Source: CAZRQL01 sp964602415
GTDB taxonomy: Bacteria; Bacteroidota; Bacteroidia; Cytophagales; Flammeovirgaceae
Direction of reading: 5' to 3'
NCBI GenBank assembly: GCA_964602415.1
Contig: CAZRQL010000022.1
Location: forward strand, 1-56,003
DNA length: 56,003 nucleotides
Made by a program: the position numbers and the translations under genes. Positions within the stretch are counted from its first letter, which is position 1. Each line of letters starts with the position of its first letter. Of the stretch, positions 51,033 through 56,003 are shown one piece after another. Under the pieces are notes generated by a model. The model worked only from the letters and a program-made list of their open reading frames with translations. It was not told the DNA's origin and made no database searches.

Positions 51033-53381
51033 ATGAGTGTAACTGCAAATAACGAAGTCCCTTTTGGGCAAAAACTGGCATTTGGTATAGGAATGCTCGC
51101 CAACCAAATGTTCCCCGCCATACTCGGGATATTTATGGTCGTATTAATCCAAAATCTGGGGTTTCCGGGCTGGATGTTGGGCGTTATTTATTTTCTACCA
51201 AGAATTTTTGATTCTATCACCGACCCAATTATGGGTTTTATCTCCGACAACACCAGATCTCGTTGGGGACGCCGGAGGCAGTATGTCTTTACAGGGGCTA
51301 TCATTATGGGGCTATCCTTTGTGGTGATGTGGCAACTCTACAAGGAAAATGGTGTGGAGTATAACTTTATCTACTTTCTACTCTGGTCTTTTGTATTTTA
51401 CTTGGGGCTGACCATTTTTAGTGTTCCTTATGTGGCAATGGGCTATGAAATGAGCAATGATTTCCATGAGCGGACCAGCATCATGGCTATTTCTCAATGG
51501 ATAGGGCAGTGGGCTTGGGTGATTGCCCCTTGGTTTTGGGTCATCATGTATGATGCCAGATGGTTTGCGACCGCCGAAGCAGCTACGCGAGAATTGGCTA
51601 TTTGGGTGGGAATTACTTGCACGCTATGTGCCTTAGTGCCTGCCATTTTTATCAAAAGCAAATCTACACTCCAAGAAAATTATTCTCCCTTAACTCTCAG
51701 AACCATTGGCAGTAGTGTGAAAGAAATTGTAATCGGTTTCAAGGAGGCTTTTCAATCTCCGCCTTTCAGAAAATTATGCTTTGCTACTTTCTTTATTTTC
51801 AATGCCTTCAATACAGTTGCCGGTTTCACTTTCTTTATTGTGGTGCATTACCTGTTCCGAGGAAGTGCGCAAGATGCGGGCATTTGGATACCTCTTTTTG
51901 GGAGTTTGGGCGCTTTGGTAACCACTTTTATCGTGATTCCAATCGTGGCAAATATGTCAAAAACAATGGGTAAGAAAAATGCCTTCCTTTTATCGCAAAG
52001 TATCTCTATTGTTGGCTATATCTTACTGTGGTTTCTGTTTGTACCGGGCAAGCCCTACATGTTTATTTTTGCTCTGCCTTTTTTCTCTTTTGGCATTGGC
52101 AGCTTATTTACCCTGATGATGTCCATGACCTCCGATGTGATAGATTTAGACGAATTGCATTGTGGCAAGCGTAGAGAAGGTGTTTTTGGGGCAATTTATT
52201 GGTGGATGGTCAAGTTTGGACTTGCCATTGCGGGTGCTTTGAGCGGTATCATCCTCGATGCGATTGGGTTCAATGCAGCCATTAGTCCCCAGCCCGAAGC
52301 AACTCTGATTGGGTTAAGGGCTTTTTATTCGGGCGTGCCTATTGTCGGTACGCTTATCGCTATTGTAGTGATGTGGAACTATGACCTTGACGAAGCGCGC
52401 GCCAAAGAAATCACAGACGAATTGGAAAAAAGAAAAAACAAACCCACTCCCACAGGTTCATCATATTATCAAGATGCACGTTTCGAGTGGCTCACAAAAA
52501 GCAACTTCGCCTTTCAAGAAGTCATAACCACCGATTTTTCGCAAAAAAGTGAGGCAGAAATACAAGCCATGTTTGCCCGGTCGCTGGGTAGGCAAGTGCA
52601 TGGGCTGTGCTTCAGTCCTTATTTAAAAGAGCAAACCATTGGCGATATTTTGAGCGAAGCACAAATCCGCCGAAGAATGGAAATCATTCAGCCTTATACC
52701 AAATGGGTTCGCTCATTTTCGTGTACCGAAGGAAACGAGCTGATCCCAAAAATAGCCCGCCAGTACGGGTTGAAAACCATTGTTGGGGCTTGGATAGGCA
52801 GCGATAAACAAGCCAATGAGCGAGAAATCAATAATTTAATTGCACTTGCCAAAGCTGGGCAAGTAGATATTGCAGCGGTAGGTAATGAAGTTTTGCTGAG
52901 AGGAGATTTACCCAAAGAAGAGCTAATCGCTTACATTCTCCAAGTAAAAAATGCCCTCCCAAATACCCAAGTAGGATGTGTGGATACCTATCACCAGTTT
53001 ATCTATCACCCTGAATTGGTAGGTATTTGTGATGTAATTCTTGCGAACTGTTATCCTTTTTGGGAAGGCTACGACATAGCCGAAGCCTCTACTTATTTGC
53101 AAAAAATGTATGCTTTTATGCAGACGGTTGCTCCCAATAAAAAGGTAATCGTTACCGAAACAGGCTGGCCCAGTGAGGGCGATGCCATTCACCAAGCTAT
53201 CCCCTCGAAAGTCAATGTAATGAAATATTTCATAGACCTAAACCACTGGAGCAAAGAAAAAGATATTGAGGTATTTTATTTTTCCTCTTTTGATGAGGCT
53301 TGGAAAGTGCGCCACGAAGGAGATATTGGGCAAAACTGGGGACTTTGGGACACATCCGAAAAACTTAAATACCAAGTATAA
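51033..53381 (+). CDS. GPH/MFS sugar transporter fused to a C-terminal GH17 domain
   Basis: The protein is 782 aa. Residues 1 to about 450 form a glycoside-pentoside-hexuronide:cation symporter with about 12 membrane helices (LPRIFDSITDPIMGFISDNTRSRWGRRR, VPYVAMGYEMSNDFHERT, MTSDVIDLDELHCGKRREGVFGA). A short charged linker (about 452-480) leads to a GH17-like barrel (about 495-782) with acid/base Glu619 in AAVGNEVLL and nucleophile Glu709 in VTETGWPSEG. In GPH carriers both ends face the cytoplasm, so the GH17 domain should be cytoplasmic. The reading frame is continuous, with no stop or frameshift at the junction. It likely couples import of gluco-oligosaccharide to its cleavage or transglycosylation. 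Confidence 0.88.
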   Translation: MSVTANNEVPFGQKLAFGIGMLANQMFPAILGIFMVVLIQNLGFPGWMLGVIYFLPRIFDSITDPIMGFISDNTRSRWGRRRQYVFTGAIIMGLSFVVMWQLYKENGVEYNFIYFLLWSFVFYLGLTIFSVPYVAMGYEMSNDFHERTSIMAISQWIGQWAWVIAPWFWVIMYDARWFATAEAATRELAIWVGITCTLCALVPAIFIKSKSTLQENYSPLTLRTIGSSVKEIVIGFKEAFQSPPFRKLCFATFFIFNAFNTVAGFTFFIVVHYLFRGSAQDAGIWIPLFGSLGALVTTFIVIPIVANMSKTMGKKNAFLLSQSISIVGYILLWFLFVPGKPYMFIFALPFFSFGIGSLFTLMMSMTSDVIDLDELHCGKRREGVFGAIYWWMVKFGLAIAGALSGIILDAIGFNAAISPQPEATLIGLRAFYSGVPIVGTLIAIVVMWNYDLDEARAKEITDELEKRKNKPTPTGSSYYQDARFEWLTKSNFAFQEVITTDFSQKSEAEIQAMFARSLGRQVHGLCFSPYLKEQTIGDILSEAQIRRRMEIIQPYTKWVRSFSCTEGNELIPKIARQYGLKTIVGAWIGSDKQANEREINNLIALAKAGQVDIAAVGNEVLLRGDLPKEELIAYILQVKNALPNTQVGCVDTYHQFIYHPELVGICDVILANCYPFWEGYDIAEASTYLQKMYAFMQTVAPNKKVIVTETGWPSEGDAIHQAIPSKVNVMKYFIDLNHWSKEKDIEVFYFSSFDEAWKVRHEGDIGQNWGLWDTSEKLKYQV

Positions 53382-53481
53382 ATACATTATCCGCACCTTG
53401 AGACTACATATTTTTTATATTTTTACGTAATTTGGTAAATACATAATACACCTGTTCTACATAAAAAACCGAAATACTATT

Positions 53482-54378
53482 ATGTCATTCAATAAAGAAA
53501 AGCTACTCTCCTTAAAGCCCGACACACACCTTAGTTTTGTAGAAGGTGAGTCGGAAGCAACCCTTACCGATTTGTTCGAGGAAATCCTCCAAAATGGGGT
53601 ACATGGTTTTTGTTTCAGCCTCTATGAAGATGGGCAAAAACCGGGCGACATCATCTCAGAAGCACAGGTGAGGCGGCGCATGGAAATCCTAAAACCCCAT
53701 ACGCGCTGGATACGCTCATTTTCTTGCACCGAAGGCAATGAGTTTATTCCCAAAATAGCCAAAGAAATGGGTATCAAGACCTTAGTAGGCGCGTGGCTGG
53801 GTAAAGATGACCAAATAAACCAACGCGAAATAGCAGGACTTTTGCAACTGGCAAAAGATGGCTATGTGGATATAGCGGCAGTAGGCAATGAAGTCATGTA
53901 CCGTCAGGACTTGACCGAAGATGAATTGCTCGCCTTCATAGCGAAAGTAAAAGCCGAAATCCCCCATATTCCCGTAGGTTATGTGGACGCTTATTATGAG
54001 TTCTCGCACCGCCCGCGCATTACCGAAATCTGCGATGTGGTACTGTGCAACTGCTACCCGTTTTGGGAAGGTTGCCCCTTTGAGACTTCGTTGGATTATA
54101 TGAAAGAAATGTATGAGCAAGCCAAACAGGCAGCAAATGGCAAACAAGTCATCATTACTGAAACGGGCTGGCCTTCGCAAGGCGAGGCACTAAAAGGCTC
54201 AATCCCTTCTTACAAAAATGCGCGGGATTATTTCATCAATACGCAATTGTGGGCATCAAATGAAAATATACCTGTGTTCTATTTTTCTTCTTTCGATGAG
54301 TCGTGGAAAACAGGAGCAGAGGGCATCGTAGGGGCTTACTGGGGCATTTGGGATAAGCATGAAAAGCTAAAGTTCTAA
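53482..54378 (+). CDS. Free cytoplasmic GH17-type enzyme
   Basis: The protein is 298 aa with no signal peptide. It is clearly paralogous to the C-terminal domain of the preceding fusion: both have ISEAQ/LSEAQ-(I/V)RRRMEI, RSFSCTEGNE.IPKIA, DIAAVGNEV, CYPFWEG and TETGWPS.G, and end in W...W.IWDKHEKLKF-like segments. Glu137 (acid/base) and Glu227 (nucleophile) are kept. It probably acts in the cytoplasm on imported beta-1,3-gluco-oligosaccharides alongside the phosphorylase. It is the last gene of the operon; a terminator follows. Confidence 0.83.
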   Translation: MSFNKEKLLSLKPDTHLSFVEGESEATLTDLFEEILQNGVHGFCFSLYEDGQKPGDIISEAQVRRRMEILKPHTRWIRSFSCTEGNEFIPKIAKEMGIKTLVGAWLGKDDQINQREIAGLLQLAKDGYVDIAAVGNEVMYRQDLTEDELLAFIAKVKAEIPHIPVGYVDAYYEFSHRPRITEICDVVLCNCYPFWEGCPFETSLDYMKEMYEQAKQAANGKQVIITETGWPSQGEALKGSIPSYKNARDYFINTQLWASNENIPVFYFSSFDESWKTGAEGIVGAYWGIWDKHEKLKF

Positions 54379-54385
54379 AGATGAT

Positions 54386-54418
54386 TTGCCTGTTTACATA
54401 CGGGTAGGCAAGTTTTTT
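54386..54418 (+). terminator. Intrinsic terminator of the glucan operon
   Basis: TTGCCT (54386-54391) and AGGCAA (54406-54411) form the stem and a run of six T follows (54413-54418), 7 bases after the last stop codon of the operon. Confidence 0.65.
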
Positions 54419-54730
54419 CCCGCACGCCAAAACAGAAGATAACCTCAGCCTACAAAAAACTACTTTTCCCGGATAAAAAAATCGTTGAAACTTGGGTAAA
54501 AACACCATTAACTTTGTTAAATATTGGGGATTTCACCAGTTGAGGGTTTGCCGCTTGGCGAAGGTGGCGGGTTTCTGAGCAAAAAACTGCCAATACACCA
54601 CAAAAGTTGATAGAAGCACAAACTTTCAATTTTGCACGCAATGCACTGAGCTTGCCGAAGTGTCAGCCCACCTGACTCAAAACCCGTGTTAGCGGTAGTT
54701 ATATATGCTCAAAAATAGTAAATTTGTCCT
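54419..54730. repeat. Spacer holding boundary repeat R3 (inverted copy of R2)
   Basis: No gene is seen. 54537-54703, read on the minus strand, aligns with 2975-3150, including the exact CACTTCGGCAAGCTCAGTG. It ends toward the Fic gene in GTTAGCGGTAGT (54688-54699), the mirror of ACTACCGCCAAC at 2980-2991. TAAATTTG (54719-54726) is a -7-like box only 4 bases before the Fic ATG, so the message could be almost leaderless. Confidence 0.65.
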
Positions 54731-55525
54731 ATGGGAAAACACTTAAGGTTTATATCGTCCGAATACCTTGATAAATACACCTCAAAATGTAAAATTGACT
54801 GGTTAGAAGTATTCCATAAATTACAGTCAAAGTCAAGTTTTACAAGTGAAGATTTTGAATATTACCTTATTGCATCTTCTCTGTATTCTTCAAAGATTGA
54901 AGGAAATACCCTTGATGCGAATAGTTTTTTCAGAAACAGAGGAAACAAAAATTTCCCAAAGAAAAAGGAAGTCCAAGAAATCGAAGATTTAGTAAAGGCA
55001 TACAAATTTGCCTCAGAAAACAACCTTAATAAAACCAATTTTCTTAAGATTCATGATATTCTATCCAAAACACTTTTGCCTGTCAATTTGCGTGGAAAAA
55101 TCCGAAAGGAGCAAGTGGGAGTGAGAGATTCAAAAACACTGAAACCTATTTATTTGGCTGTCGAACCACAGTTTGTAAATGAAGAATTAAGCAAGTTGTT
55201 TAGTGATATATCGGAATTATTGAAACGTGAACTGTCTTATAAAGAGGTATTTTACTATGATTCTATGATTCATCTTTGGACTGCAAAAATTCATCCATTT
55301 ATGGATGGTAATGGTCGGTCTGCAAGATTGCTTGAAAAATGGTTTTTAGTGTCAAAACTTGGCTTGTCAGCATGGTCAATAAATTCCGAAAAATATTATT
55401 GGGATAATCGCCCTGATTATTACCAAAACATTGCTTTAGGTTATAACTACTATGCTTTATATTGGGATAGGTGTCTTCCGTTCTTGTTAATGTTGCCCGA
55501 AGCACTTAAAGAATCAATCAAATGA
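54731..55525 (+). CDS. Fic-domain protein (class II, probable AMP/nucleotide transferase)
   Basis: The protein is 264 aa. The Fic core motif is complete: HPFMDGNGRSAR at 188-199, with the catalytic His188. The N-terminal inhibitory helix motif SSKIEGN (Ser53, Glu57, Gly58) matches the (S/T)xxxE(G/N) self-inhibition motif, placing it in class II. It probably modifies a protein hydroxyl with AMP or another nucleotide moiety; the target is unknown. It is AT-rich, lies between repeats R3 and R4, and overlaps the next small gene by ATGA, which suggests a mobile two-gene unit, possibly toxin/antitoxin-like or a defence gene. Confidence 0.88.
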   Translation: MGKHLRFISSEYLDKYTSKCKIDWLEVFHKLQSKSSFTSEDFEYYLIASSLYSSKIEGNTLDANSFFRNRGNKNFPKKKEVQEIEDLVKAYKFASENNLNKTNFLKIHDILSKTLLPVNLRGKIRKEQVGVRDSKTLKPIYLAVEPQFVNEELSKLFSDISELLKRELSYKEVFYYDSMIHLWTAKIHPFMDGNGRSARLLEKWFLVSKLGLSAWSINSEKYYWDNRPDYYQNIALGYNYYALYWDRCLPFLLMLPEALKESIK

Positions 55526-55677
55526 TTAGAAGTATTGTAAAGTCAATTGATTGGAAATGGATTGGTATATCTTATATCATTGCTTTTGTTCTTTTCGGTT
55601 TAGTTGCATTTATAAAATTGGACTTTGATGTCCTTTTAAACGGGGTTTTATTTTTCTCATTTTTTGTCGTTATGTAA
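55522..55677 (+). CDS. 51-aa membrane protein ORF coupled to the Fic gene
   Basis: ATG at 55522 overlaps the Fic stop in ATGA, a sign of translational coupling. The product begins MIRSIVKSIDWKWIG and has two hydrophobic segments (about 14-30 and 37-51) split by KLDFD, so it is probably a small inner-membrane protein. It resembles no family I can name. Its short length and position make it uncertain, but the overlap, base composition like the Fic gene, and end just before a boundary repeat support it. Confidence 0.5.
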   Translation: MIRSIVKSIDWKWIGISYIIAFVLFGLVAFIKLDFDVLLNGVLFFSFFVVM

Positions 55678-55712
55678 TGCCTTAATATAGTTGCAATAAC
55701 TGTCAAAAATAA

Positions 55713-55724
55713 TTACCGCTAACG
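55713..55724. repeat. Boundary repeat R4 start (TTACCGCTAACG)
   Basis: TTACCGCTAACG lies 35 bases after the small ORF stop and mirrors GTTAGCGGTAGT at 54688-54699, bracketing the Fic unit. The rest of the repeat is interrupted by the IS derivative that begins at about 55726. Confidence 0.55.
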
Positions 55725-55725
55725 C

Positions 55726-56003
55726 CCGCCTGTGAAAAAACCACCCCACAAAAATAATTCTTATTTTGAAGTCATAATAAAAACCTGTATTTTTGTTACG
55801 TAAAAAAACAGCTTGTTGTCATGCCCTTGCAACCCAAAACAGATTGCTTTCAGATGCGTTTTTGAGTTATTTATTGTAATTTTTACAACCTCAAACGGAG
55901 CTTAAACATACTTGGTATGCCCAAACTGATAGAAAAGCTCAACAATTGGACACCCGATTATGAAAGGGTACTTTATTTTTTACAAAACAGGCTTACTGTA
56001 AGG
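55726..56003 (+). mobile_element. Second internally deleted IS1182-type derivative (runs off window)
   Basis: The left end (CCGCCTGTGAAAAAACC) and following ~130 bases match the minus strand of 1177-1040, including the transposase start (MPLQPKTD). Near 55868 it jumps to sequence matching the minus strand of 165-60, the transposase C-terminal end (ending …PKLIEKLNNW). The deletion junction differs from that of the 1804-2130 copy. No functional reading frame remains. Confidence 0.7.

Overview
The window reads as chromosomal DNA of a Bacteroidota bacterium, probably of the Cytophagales/Flavobacteriia type; this is inferred, not proven. The signs are -7 boxes of the form TAnnTTTG with upstream TTTG boxes, no obvious Shine-Dalgarno sites, an ATP synthase cluster (atpB-E-F-H-A-G) without atpD/atpC, a long SecA (1113 aa), lipid A synthesis (lpxK), many lipoproteins with short signal peptides, and a one-protein sensor/regulator with a beta-propeller, a Y_Y_Y domain and an HTH.

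Layout. 1-3200 is a mobile, AT-rich region. It holds a decayed IS1182-type element, an internally deleted derivative of it, and two cargo genes (a lipoprotein and a metal/cation efflux protein) bounded by inverted CTAAC/GTTAG repeats. 3206-34031 is mostly housekeeping: mutS2, an OmpA-like protein, rpoC, a PQQ-type sugar dehydrogenase lipoprotein, the tRNA-Trp-secE-nusG-rplK-rplA-rplJ-rplL operon, lpxK, ychF, the ATP synthase cluster, cell-wall amidase, AMP nucleosidase, a thioesterase, secA and a Tat-type FAD oxidoreductase. rpoB is not between rplL and rpoC, where it normally lies; a sugar dehydrogenase gene on the opposite strand is there instead.

34384-54378 is a dedicated beta-1,3-glucan (laminarin-like) utilisation locus. 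A divergent regulator faces eight codirectional genes. These encode a clan GH-A glycosidase fused to what looks like an outer-membrane beta-barrel, a multi-domain glycan-binding lipoprotein, a GH16 laminarinase lipoprotein, a large GH149/GH94-like phosphorylase, a GH17 lipoprotein, a GH30 lipoprotein, a GPH-type sugar transporter fused to a GH17 domain, and a free cytoplasmic GH17. No SusC/SusD pair is present. The inferred route is as follows. Surface or periplasmic GH16, GH17 and GH30 cut beta-1,3/1,6-glucan. The glycosidase-barrel fusion would serve the outer membrane. The transporter-GH17 fusion would move oligosaccharides across the inner membrane and process them at its cytoplasmic face. 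The phosphorylase would release glucose-1-phosphate. This double hydrolase/membrane-protein fusion design is the most interesting system in the window.

54386-56003 returns to mobile DNA: a terminator, an inverted copy of the repeat seen near 3000, a Fic-domain gene overlapping a 51-aa membrane-protein ORF, and another internally deleted IS1182 derivative running off the window end. Palindromic REP-like elements lie in the gaps of the glucan operon; one overlaps a stop codon and one sits inside a signal-peptide coding region.
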